Shown here: in pieces, positions 1 through 7,800 of the stretch | Numbering within the stretch: the stretch's first letter is position 1 | Layout of the letters: each line of letters opens with the position of its first letter | Assembly: GCA_014361245.1 (NCBI GenBank) | Contig: JACIWB010000005.1 | Span: 1 to 47,564 of the forward strand | Length of the DNA: 47,564 nucleotides | From: Thermoplasmatales archaeon | Lineage (GTDB): Archaea; Thermoplasmatota; E2; UBA202; JdFR-43 | Direction of reading: 5' to 3' | Program-made: the position numbers and the translations under genes | Notes under the pieces: model-generated | Told to the model about the DNA's origin: nothing | Databases searched by the model: none | The model's input: the letters and a program-made list of their open reading frames with translations, nothing else

Positions 1-153
1 AAAATCCTTGCATTTGTGATACCATTTTCTTACTGCTTCATATGAAAATATTTCAAAATCTCTCAGAATTTTGCTGGTTTTTCTGTAGGATAGTCCAGCA
101 AAATATAGAAGAATAGTCAGTGCCTTTATTTTCCAATCTTTTCCTCAAACCAT
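1..153 (-). pseudogene. Transposase N-terminal fragment with in-frame stop
   Basis: Reading leftward from an ATG at 153-151, the frame gives Met-Val, then TGA at 147-145, then 48 open codons to the window edge. The open part includes ALTILLYFAGLSYRKTSKIL followed by a helix ending VRKWYHKCKDF. This resembles the helix-turn-helix N-terminus of archaeal DDE transposases, but I cannot assign an IS family. The TGA sits where a TGG Trp codon would give a continuous protein, so a nonsense mutation is likely. The rest of the element lies outside the window, so whether the catalytic part is intact is unknown. Confidence 0.6.
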
Positions 154-176
154 TTTCACTTTATATTTTTCTTAAG

Positions 177-189
177 TTGACGGTGTCAA
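177..189. repeat. Short palindrome at probable IS end
   Basis: TTGAC, a GGT spacer and GTCAA form a perfect 5-bp inverted repeat. It lies 24 bp beyond the transposase-like start codon and before the rpoK promoter region, where an insertion-sequence terminus would be expected. The matching other end lies outside the window, so this assignment is only positional. Confidence 0.35.
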
Positions 190-254
190 TTTAAAAAAGG
201 TAAAATTTTTAAATAGATAATATATTCCAACTCACGAATTTTAAAAGGGAGAAC

Positions 255-452
255 TTGAAGTATACAAGATTCGAAAAAGCAAGAATAATAGGAGCAAGGG
301 CATTGCAGATAGCGATGGGCGCACCCCTACTTATAAAAATATCGGATGATGTTATAGACCCCCTCCAACTTGCTCTTATGGAATTTGAGAAAGGAGTTAT
401 TCCAATAACTGTAAGGAGAAAAGGAAAACTTATAAAAGGACCTGTAGTATAA
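255..452 (+). CDS. rpoK: DNA-directed RNA polymerase subunit K (Rpo6)
   Basis: This is the small archaeal RNA polymerase subunit Rpo6, the homologue of eukaryotic Rpb6 and bacterial omega, which helps assemble and stabilise the core enzyme. The 65 residues match the archaeal form almost end to end: N-terminal [20 protein letters not shown], then the MGAPLL segment and a basic [13 protein letters not shown] tail. The start is a TTG at 255, with a purine-rich GGGAG at 247-251 just upstream. No in-frame ATG would keep the conserved N-terminus. AT-rich promoter-like sequence lies at about 206-226. rpsB follows after 9 bp, so the two genes are probably co-transcribed. Confidence 0.93.
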   Translation: MKYTRFEKARIIGARALQIAMGAPLLIKISDDVIDPLQLALMEFEKGVIPITVRRKGKLIKGPVV

Positions 453-458
453 GGTGAT
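453..458 (+). promoter_or_regulatory. Shine-Dalgarno site of rpsB
   Basis: GGTGAT follows directly after the rpoK stop codon and lies 3 bases before the rpsB ATG at 462. It matches the archaeal 16S rRNA tail complement and supports that start and translation of rpsB from a shared rpoK-rpsB mRNA. Confidence 0.7.
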
Positions 459-461
459 AGC

Positions 462-1064
462 ATGGAAGAGAAAAAATTACTCATTCCAGAGGAAACATAT
501 ATTTCATGTGGCGTGGAAATAGGCACCCAGCAAAAAACAGAGCATATGAGACCATTTATTGCAAGGGTAAGAAATGACGGTCTATATCTAATAGATATAG
601 AGGAGACAGATAAAAGAATAAGATATGCCGCTAAATTGCTTGCAAGATATGACCCAAAGAAAGTTGCGGTCGTTGCTATAAGGGTATATGCACACAAACC
701 AATAAAAATGCTTTCAGATATATGTGGTTTTGAGGCAATGCCCGGGAGATTTCCGCCAGGCACATTTACAAATCCGAATTCAGAAGATTATAAAGAAGTG
801 GATATACTTCTTTTGAATGATCCAATAGGAGATAAGCAGGCAATGAATGAAGCAATAAAGGTTGGATTACCAATCGTAGCACTTTGTGATACCAACAATG
901 AAACAAGTTTTGTTGATCTTGTTATCCCCGTGAATAATAAAGGAAGAAAATCTCTTGCATTAACCTACTGGCTACTTACAAGGGAAATATTGAAGGCAAG
1001 AGGGGATATAAAGAGCGATAATGAATTCCAATACAGGATAGAGGATTTCGAAGCTGAACTATAA
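462..1064 (+). CDS. rpsB: 30S ribosomal protein S2 (uS2)
   Basis: Ribosomal protein uS2 of the small subunit. The 200-residue product has family hallmarks: the early YISCGVEIGTQQKTEHMRPF segment, the RYAAKLLARYDPKKVAVVA helix, the MPGRFPPGTFTNPN loop, and the C-terminal GLPIVALCDTNNETSFVDLVIPVNNKGRKSLALTYWLL region. Length is normal for archaeal S2. It follows rpoK with its own GGTGAT site. Its stop codon ends one base before the stop of the convergent TIP49 gene, leaving no intergenic space. In many archaea rpoK and rpsB sit in a larger ribosomal operon; here the set is cut short on the left by insertion-sequence remnants. Confidence 0.95.
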   Translation: MEEKKLLIPEETYISCGVEIGTQQKTEHMRPFIARVRNDGLYLIDIEETDKRIRYAAKLLARYDPKKVAVVAIRVYAHKPIKMLSDICGFEAMPGRFPPGTFTNPNSEDYKEVDILLLNDPIGDKQAMNEAIKVGLPIVALCDTNNETSFVDLVIPVNNKGRKSLALTYWLLTREILKARGDIKSDNEFQYRIEDFEAEL

Positions 1065-2384
1065 TTATTCACCTAGCATAATTTCTTCATATTCTTTTAA
1101 ATATTTTATTGATCTTTTAACATCAACAAATAATCTCTCCGCCTCTTTTATATCTTCAATACATATTCTATCTCTCTTTTTGTTGCTTGCGATATATGAA
1201 GAAGGGGTTATGAGTTGCAGTGCATAGCGAAGCGATGCTCTGCTTCCTGTTTCGGTCAGATATTCAAGGGCTTCCTTTTCAATATTTACCTTCTCCTCTT
1301 CAATTCTTATTTCCAGTATTTTTTTAATTTCTTCCCTGCTATAATTTTTTGTCGTTATTATAAGCAATCTATCTATTAAATCAACAGGAATTCCATGAGG
1401 GGATTTTAAGTCAGTTCCTCTTATTCTTGAAATTCCTCTATTGGATGCAAGAATTATTATAGGGGCAAGCTCCGATTCCATTGCTCTGTTTAAAAATGCA
1501 AATGTCTCTATATCAAGCATATGGACCTCATCTATAAAAAGCACGCCAGGAATTATTTCAGCTTTTCCTGAATCAACCCATTCCTTAACTGTCTCATCCA
1601 CTTCCTGCCTTGTTTCATTTGTTATTTCTTCCTTTCCACCAAAAAACAGGGAAAAGAAGCCTCTTCTGGTGGATGCAACATCCAAATCATATAAAGATAC
1701 AACATAAACAAATTCCTTTTCCTTTGCTATGCTTCCCTCTGGAATTTCAACAGCTTCCTTTAATGATAAGTCAACATCTTCCTTTTTTGTTTTACCTATT
1801 TTTACAATTCTCCCGCTATCAGCATCAATCTGAATAATGTCCCCTGTCTCCACTCCCTGCTGTATAAGATTATTTGCAAATAGCTCATCTACTTTAAACT
1901 GCTTTTCCTCATCTTTGGTTCGAAGCTTTATTATCGCTGATTTTGGAATCTGCTGGTAAGGATTATAAGGATGCTGGACTTTTTGAATATCAATAAATGT
2001 TACCTCTCCTTCATATATCTTTCTCATTTCATGAACTCTCACACCTATTGCTTTCCTCATTGCCTGCATCAAAAACTCCGTCTTTTTCATTTCCAGTGAA
2101 TATATCTCAGAACCAGAAATCGAGACAAAAGGCACATCCTTTCCAAGTTCTTTTGCAATCCCAAGAGCAATCGCCGTCTTGCCTGTGCCAGGCGGACCCG
2201 CAAGCAGCACAGCCCTTCCAGCAAATTTTCCATTTTTTACCATTTCGACAATTATACCAGCTGCCTCTCTTGCCTCCTTTTGTCCGACAAGTCCGTCCGC
2301 TCCATCCACTGCCTTCATGTTTTCGAGACCAAGCCCTTTTACATGCGAATGAGTGCCTATTCTCTCAAATATTCTCTCCTCCAT
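1065..2384 (-). CDS. TIP49/RuvB-like AAA+ ATPase
   Basis: Archaeal homologue of eukaryotic RuvBL1/RuvBL2 (TIP49), AAA+ ATPases of chromatin-remodelling and assembly complexes. The 439 residues show Walker A GPPGTGKTA at 63-71, a long insertion at about 120-250 in the position of the TIP49 OB-fold domain II, Walker B VLFIDEVHMLD at 281-291, a sensor-like ILASNRG, and a C-terminal lid with the GSRASLRYALQL segment. Eukaryotic paralogues form hetero-hexamers; with one gene here the archaeal protein would be a homo-oligomer, which is inference. It is convergent with rpsB. The divergent neighbour is rpl40e, 123 bp away. Its archaeal role is not established. Confidence 0.9.
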   Translation of the reverse strand: MEERIFERIGTHSHVKGLGLENMKAVDGADGLVGQKEAREAAGIIVEMVKNGKFAGRAVLLAGPPGTGKTAIALGIAKELGKDVPFVSISGSEIYSLEMKKTEFLMQAMRKAIGVRVHEMRKIYEGEVTFIDIQKVQHPYNPYQQIPKSAIIKLRTKDEEKQFKVDELFANNLIQQGVETGDIIQIDADSGRIVKIGKTKKEDVDLSLKEAVEIPEGSIAKEKEFVYVVSLYDLDVASTRRGFFSLFFGGKEEITNETRQEVDETVKEWVDSGKAEIIPGVLFIDEVHMLDIETFAFLNRAMESELAPIIILASNRGISRIRGTDLKSPHGIPVDLIDRLLIITTKNYSREEIKKILEIRIEEEKVNIEKEALEYLTETGSRASLRYALQLITPSSYIASNKKRDRICIEDIKEAERLFVDVKRSIKYLKEYEEIMLGE

Positions 2385-2480
2385 GCTTGTTTAATCCAAA
2401 AAATTTTTAAAATTTTCTGTTACTCTTTTTATACTCTTCATCCTCTTTGTCTGTGGTTCGCTAATTTTTTTACAAGCAAA

Positions 2481-2492
2481 CTTTTATAAATA
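2481..2492 (+). promoter_or_regulatory. TATA-like promoter of rpl40e
   Basis: The box CTTTTATAAATA is centred about 22 bp before the rpl40e ATG at 2508. There is no Shine-Dalgarno sequence, so a leaderless transcript is likely. Confidence 0.55.
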
Positions 2493-2507
2493 GTTTTGTT
2501 TATCATC

Positions 2508-2675
2508 ATGGCAAATTTCCCTGAAGCAGAAGCAAGATTGCTTAACAAGCTCGTATGTATGAAATGCAATGCAAAAAATCCTTTAAAGGCGGAGAGATGC
2601 AGGAAATGTGGTTCAACCAGACTCAGGCTAAAATCAAAGGAGAGGGGTAAAGGAGCAGCCGGCGGCAAGGCATAG
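2508..2675 (+). CDS. rpl40e: 50S ribosomal protein L40e
   Basis: A 55-residue zinc-ribbon ribosomal protein of the large subunit (eL40), found by reading the frame from the ATG at 2508 to the TAG at 2673-2675. The N-terminus [20 protein letters not shown] and the two Cys pairs (CMKC at 17-20, CRKC at 31-34) define the zinc site. A basic Arg/Lys-rich tail follows. Eukaryotic eL40 is made as a ubiquitin fusion; here it stands alone, as is usual in archaea. The start lies about 22 bp from a TATA-like box. LarA follows on the same strand with its own TATA-like sequence. Confidence 0.93.
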   Translation: MANFPEAEARLLNKLVCMKCNAKNPLKAERCRKCGSTRLRLKSKERGKGAAGGKA

Positions 2676-2680
2676 AAACA

Positions 2681-2694
2681 AATTTAATATATTT
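2681..2694 (+). promoter_or_regulatory. TATA-like promoter of larA homologue
   Basis: AATTTAATATATTT is centred about 20 bp upstream of the ATG at 2708, just after the rpl40e stop. No Shine-Dalgarno motif is visible, so the larA homologue is probably transcribed separately as a leaderless mRNA. Confidence 0.45.
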
Positions 2695-2707
2695 CTTTTT
2701 TATCCTT

Positions 2708-3919
2708 ATGGAAGTTTTGTTTCCTTATGGGAAGGGTAAGCTTGGAATTGATATTCCAGATAAAAATATTATTAAGGTTGTTGAGGCAAGAGAAATAAGA
2801 GCAGAAAATGAAGGCGAGATAATAGAAAAAGGGCTGGATTTTGAAACTCTTAAGAAATTCACGGGTAAAATAGCGATTGTTGTTGATGACAAAACTCGCC
2901 CCTGTCCCACAAAAAAAATTCTTCCGTATTTGCTGGATGAAATTAAAGGAGAAATAAAGATAATTTTTGCGACAGGAACGCATGAAGCGGTTAATGAAAA
3001 GGAAGCATATGAACTGCTTGGAGATATAGCAAATAATTATGAATGGGTAAGCCACAGCCAGAATGCTGATTTTGTTGATGTTGGGGAGACAAAATTTGGG
3101 ACTCCATTGCTTCTAAATAAGGACTTTATGAAAGCTGATGTTAAAATTTTACTCGGGGATATAGAATACCATTACTTTGCTGGATATGGAGGGGGAAGAA
3201 AAAGTGTTTTGCCAGGTGTGGCTTCTGAGAAAACAATTGAAATAAATCATAAGAGGATGTTTCATGAAAATTCAAGATTTGGTATGCTGGATGGAAATCC
3301 TGTTAGCGATGATATGGAAAATGCAGCAGATATTGCGGGAGTAGATTTCTGCTTCAATGTAGTTATGAACAGCAGGCATGAAATAGTTGGGGCATTTTCT
3401 GGGGAGCATAAAAAAGTTTTAAGGGAAGGAGCAAAGATGGTTGATAAAATGTATAAAGTGGAAGTTGATGGCAAAGCTGATGCCGCAATAATTGCAGCTG
3501 ATGGGCATCCGCATGATATAAATCTTTATCAGGCAATGAAAGCGATTCAAACCGTTGTTGATGTTGTAAAGGAAGGGGGAAGCATATTTTTAATAGCTGA
3601 ATGTAGCGAGGGGCATGGAAGCAAGAAGTTTTATGATGAAATCGGAAAATATAAAAATAGCAATGAAGTAAAGGAAGATTTGCTTAAAAAATTCATTATG
3701 GGAAAGCACAAGGTTTATTACATGCTTAAAGCATGCGAAAAATTCAAAATTTATATGGTAACAAAAATGAGCGAGGAAATGGTATCTCATTTCAGGATGA
3801 AAAAAATAGAAGAAAATGAAATCATGGAAAATATATATAAAAATCATGGTAAGGATGCAAAAATTCTTGTTTCACCACATGCTTCAACAACTCTTGCAAC
3901 TCTAAAGCAAAATAATTAA
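2708..3919 (+). CDS. larA: LarA-family nickel-pincer racemase (lactate racemase-like)
   Basis: Member of the LarA family (DUF2088), whose founder interconverts D- and L-lactate with a nickel-pincer nucleotide cofactor bound to a lysine. The 403 residues retain VDDKTRPCP near 59-67, ATGTH with His92, EYHYFAGYGGGRKSVLPG with His155 and Lys165, and His181. The 10- and 16-residue spacings match those reported between His174, Lys184 and His200 of the Lactobacillus enzyme, so the cofactor lysine appears kept. The family includes racemases for other 2-hydroxy acids, so the substrate is not certain. The cofactor-synthesis genes larB, larC and larE are not in this window. The next gene, 22 bp on, encodes an adenosine-kinase family protein. 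Confidence 0.85.
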   Translation: MEVLFPYGKGKLGIDIPDKNIIKVVEAREIRAENEGEIIEKGLDFETLKKFTGKIAIVVDDKTRPCPTKKILPYLLDEIKGEIKIIFATGTHEAVNEKEAYELLGDIANNYEWVSHSQNADFVDVGETKFGTPLLLNKDFMKADVKILLGDIEYHYFAGYGGGRKSVLPGVASEKTIEINHKRMFHENSRFGMLDGNPVSDDMENAADIAGVDFCFNVVMNSRHEIVGAFSGEHKKVLREGAKMVDKMYKVEVDGKADAAIIAADGHPHDINLYQAMKAIQTVVDVVKEGGSIFLIAECSEGHGSKKFYDEIGKYKNSNEVKEDLLKKFIMGKHKVYYMLKACEKFKIYMVTKMSEEMVSHFRMKKIEENEIMENIYKNHGKDAKILVSPHASTTLATLKQNN

Positions 3920-3941
3920 ATTTTAATTTTTATTCAATTTT

Positions 3942-4427
3942 ATGATTGAAATAGAAATAGAGAAGCCACCCGAGATAAATTTTATTTTGGGGCAAACACA
4001 CTTTATAAAGAGTGTAGAAGATTTATATGAAGCAATGATGCATGTTCCAAATGCAAAATTTGGAATAGCATTTTGCGAAGCCTCTGGAAAATGTCTTATA
4101 AGATATGATGGAAATGATGAAGAAATGATAAATCTTGCAGTAAAAAATGCAGAGAAAATTTCAGCGGGACATACTTTCATAATTTTCATGAAAAACTGCT
4201 ATCCAATAAATGTGCTAAATTCAATAAAAAATATTCCAGAAGTATGCAGGATATACTGTGCAACAGCAAATCCAACAAAAATTTTAATTCATGAAACAGA
4301 AATTGAAGGCGAAAAAGGAAGGGCAATAATTGGAGTTGTTGATGGATTTAAGAGCAAGGGAGTGGAGAAGGAGAATGATAAAAAGGAAAGAATTGAACTT
4401 TTAAGGAAGATAGGGTATAAGAAATGA
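3942..4427 (+). CDS. Adenosine-specific kinase family protein (DUF355)
   Basis: A 161-residue single-domain protein matching the DUF355/adenosine-specific kinase family known from thermophilic archaea and bacteria. Typical segments are [20 protein letters not shown] near the N-terminus, [20 protein letters not shown], the [20 protein letters not shown] strand, and the glycine-rich [16 protein letters not shown] near the C-terminus. The family was named from structural and binding work on a Pyrobaculum protein; its physiological reaction is less certain. Length is normal. The last 27 bases overlap the convergent response-regulator gene tail-to-tail. The start has no Shine-Dalgarno motif and sits downstream of T/A-rich sequence. 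Confidence 0.85.
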   Translation: MIEIEIEKPPEINFILGQTHFIKSVEDLYEAMMHVPNAKFGIAFCEASGKCLIRYDGNDEEMINLAVKNAEKISAGHTFIIFMKNCYPINVLNSIKNIPEVCRIYCATANPTKILIHETEIEGEKGRAIIGVVDGFKSKGVEKENDKKERIELLRKIGYKK

Positions 4428-4838
4428 TTTCTTTTCCTGTATAAATTTTTCAACCATTTTAGCAAATTCCTTGAAAGGAGTTGTCCTTCCAAATATTATC
4501 TTTGCTCCTACTCTCTTGAGCTCTTCAGCCCATTTTGTCCCAAACCATGCAGTATAGCCCCATATAACTGCTTCTGGATCAATTTCAAGAATTTTTTCAG
4601 TTGCCCTTATTCCTTCCATTTTAATCTTATCAATCTTTGTATCATCTTTCCCAGAAAGGTTTAAGTCCATTATAACAAGAGAAGGTTTCTCTCCTTTTAG
4701 GAACAACTCTTTATACAACTTTATTCCTTCTGTTGCAGAAAATGCACTTATAATTTCAACATCTCTTATTCTGCTTAAATAACTTTTAAGTATTTCATGT
4801 ATATCTGGCTCATCATCCACAATAAGTATTTTATTCAA
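4401..4838 (-). CDS. Stand-alone response regulator receiver
   Basis: A 145-residue CheY-like receiver with no output domain. Visible elements are the acidic pair Asp8-Asp9 after ILIV, the phospho-acceptor Asp58 in VIMDLNLSG, and the switch Thr96 in WGYTAW. The Lys expected before Pro-Phe is replaced: the local sequence is FGRTTPF, with Thr at that site. A short charged insertion ([11 protein letters not shown]) follows the Asp58 loop. Its start overlaps the end of the sensor gene by 8 bp, so the two are almost certainly translated together and should be partners. The altered Lys site suggests unusual phosphorylation-dependent switching. It could bind a target protein or pass phosphate onward; no target is visible. 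Confidence 0.85.
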   Translation of the reverse strand: MNKILIVDDEPDIHEILKSYLSRIRDVEIISAFSATEGIKLYKELFLKGEKPSLVIMDLNLSGKDDTKIDKIKMEGIRATEKILEIDPEAVIWGYTAWFGTKWAEELKRVGAKIIFGRTTPFKEFAKMVEKFIQEKKSFLIPYLP

Positions 4839-7800
4839 CTATCTCACCTCTCTGTGTTACATTTTTAATAACCTTTTCTATTCTTTCAAGAGCTTTAATC
4901 GCCTTCTCTATCTTATCTTTTCCATCTTCCTCTTTTGCAAGCTCTAAATATCCTTTTGCTATAACAAGCGGATTGAAGAAATAGTGCGCCGCCCTGGCTT
5001 TAAAATCCATTTCCCTTTCAAGCGCCTCCTTAACTCTTTCAATTGCTTTCACTTTCGCTATGCCCCCCGCCAGCTCCTCGCTCACTGCTTCAAGCAATCT
5101 TATTTTGTTTTCCGTCAGTGGCTTCTCTTGTGTTCCCATCACCTGAATTATGCCATGAATTTCATTTTTTGTTTTCAAGGGCAAGGTTAGCAGTTCTTTC
5201 ATTTTATATTTTTTGTATAAATTTAGGTTGTAGGAAAGTGGCTTATAATTTTGGAGATTTTTTATATATCTTTTTTTCATTGTTAGAAATGATTTCACTG
5301 CTTCCCTTTTCTTATCATTCAGACTATACTCAACTATATTTCTTTCCAAAAATTCTTCTGGATAATTAAGATATGCAATTGGTATCAATGAATTTCTTTC
5401 TTTTTCATAAATAAATATGTTTCCATATTCAATATCAATTATATCAAGCAAGTTTTTAAGGAAGTTTTTGCATAAATCCTCCAACCTGTCGCTTTCATTA
5501 ACACATTTTCCTATATAATAGTGCAAATCAGATAGCTTTTTTATTTCCTCCTCCGCCTCTCTTTTTTCGCTTACATCTCTCAATATACCCATAACTTTTA
5601 CTTCTTCTCCAGCTCCTATTTCAACTGTTGTTGTTTCTACAATCCTCACTTTATTATCCTTTCTAACAATTCTGAATTCATATCTGCTCGGTATCTTCTT
5701 TCCTCTTATTCTTGCCATTTCTCTTTCCTTAATCAATTTTTTATCTTCTTCATATATAAGCTTCCAGAAACTGAAATCCTTGCTCAGCAATTCTTCCTTG
5801 CTATAGCCAGTTAATTTTTCAAAAGCGGGATTAACATATTGAAATCCAGATGGAGTTATAATATAAATTGCATCGCTTGCACTTTCAACAACACTGCGAT
5901 ACTTCTTTTCACTTTCTTCAAGAGCAATCAATGTTTTTATTTCTTCTGTCAAATCTCTTACAACCCCAAGCACAGCATATTTTCCTTCATAAGTAATTAC
6001 ATTTACACGAAATTCACATTCCCTTACATCTCCATTCTTTGTTAAAACTTTTGCTGAATAAAAGTTAGGGACTTCCTCACCTTTAGCCCTCTTTATTCCA
6101 TATTCCCTTACCCTTTCTCTATCATCGGGATGAATTAACTGATATATGTCATCTATGCTCAGCAATTCTTCCTTGGTATAGCCAGTAAGCTGGCAAACTC
6201 TATCATTTACAAATAAAAATTTATTTCCAGCATAAATATAAATTGCATCGCTGCTATTTTCAACAATTGTGCGATATTTTCTTTCACTTTCAATAAGTGC
6301 CTTATTCATTTCCTTTATTTTTGTTATTTCCTTGGCAATGTGAATAATCTTATCAACTTTTCCTTCTCTCATAACCGGAGAAACTGTAACTATGAACTCA
6401 CCTTGGACAGCACTCATCTCCATTGATTTTATTTCTGGCTTTGATGATATAAGCAAATCTACCATCGGACATTTTTCAGCTGGCTTCCTGCTGGAGTGGA
6501 AAATTTCATAACATTTTTTGCCAATAATTTCCTCTTTTCTCTTATTTAAAAGATTTAGGGCAGAAATATTTGCATCAAGAATTGTATGGTCGGGAGCAAG
6601 TATAAGGGAGGGGTCTGTTATTGAATTGAAAATTTTTTCCCATTCTTCCTTTGCATCCGTCAATGCCTTCTCTTTCTCCATCAACTCCGTTATATCTTCT
6701 GCAATTCCTTCATAATAAATAGTTTTTCCTTCCTTATCTCTCACCGCAATGGCACTTTCTCTAACCCAAACAATTTTTCCGTCTCTCCTCTTCCATGCAG
6801 ATATTCCTCTAAAATATCCATCTTTTTCTATCTGCTCTATAAATTTTTTCCTTTCATAACCCGGCTCATAATGTCTCTCATTTTTTAAATCTCTTTTCAT
6901 CAATTCTTCCACGCTTTCATAACCAAGCATTTTTGCAAGGAAAGGATTTGCAATCAATATTTTTCCATCAGGAGTTGTTCTGTATATGCCAACGCTTGCA
7001 TTTTCAAAAATTTTCCTGAATTTTTCCTCACTTTCTTTAAGAGCAATCTTTGCCCTCGTCTCCTCAGTTATATCTATCTGGAAGCCCCAAGCCCCGTAAA
7101 TTTTTCCGTCCTTAACAATTCCAATTAAGGAATTTGAAAAGTATCTTTCCTCTCCCTCTTTGTTTATTTCATGGGAAATCCCTCCATATATTTTGAAACC
7201 ATTTCTTATTGCCTGCCTTAAATACTCTCTATTCTCCTCACTGGCGGGCATGAATTCTGAAACCATTGCTCCAATAATCTCCTCCTTCCTTGCCCCAAGC
7301 ATTCTTGCATATGCATCATTGCATTCAACGCATCTTGCTTTAAATGCTTCCTCTATTATTTCTTCTTCAGGTAAGGAAATATCCAATGGCTTTTCAAGCA
7401 TGTAACAAAATACCCCAATTTCTGCATTGTTTAAAAAATAAGAAAATCTTTCCTCCTTCTCCCTTAATCTCTCCTCCATCTCCTTCTTTTCAGTTATATC
7501 TCTTATAATTCCTTCGTATCCTATCAATTTTCCCTTTTCATCCCTTACTTCGTGACTTGTTTCAAGAACAATCAATTTTTTTCCGTCCTTCCTTTTTATC
7601 TCAACTTCATAATCTTTAATATATCCTTTTTTAGCAACTTCTTCCATAATTTTCTCTCTCTCGCCCGGATTATAGTAAAAATCCTTTGCAATATCTATCT
7701 TAGAAAGCTCTTCCTTGCTTTCATAGCCGAGCAATTTTAAAGCAGCCTCATTTGCATCAATAAATTTCCCTTCAACTGTACTTGCAAGTATTGCATCCTT

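Noticed and set aside
145-147. TGA as a recoded codon (selenocysteine or similar) in the transposase fragment
   Set aside because: No SECIS-like structure or catalytic reason is visible; a Trp-to-stop mutation in a decaying element is simpler.
209-763. Long minus-strand open frame across rpoK and rpsB
   Set aside because: It lies wholly antisense to two conserved genes, has no recognisable motif and reflects codon bias.
1917-1924. GGTTCGAA resembling a tRNA T-loop
   Set aside because: It lies inside the TIP49 coding sequence and no acceptor stem, D-arm or anticodon arm can be formed around it.
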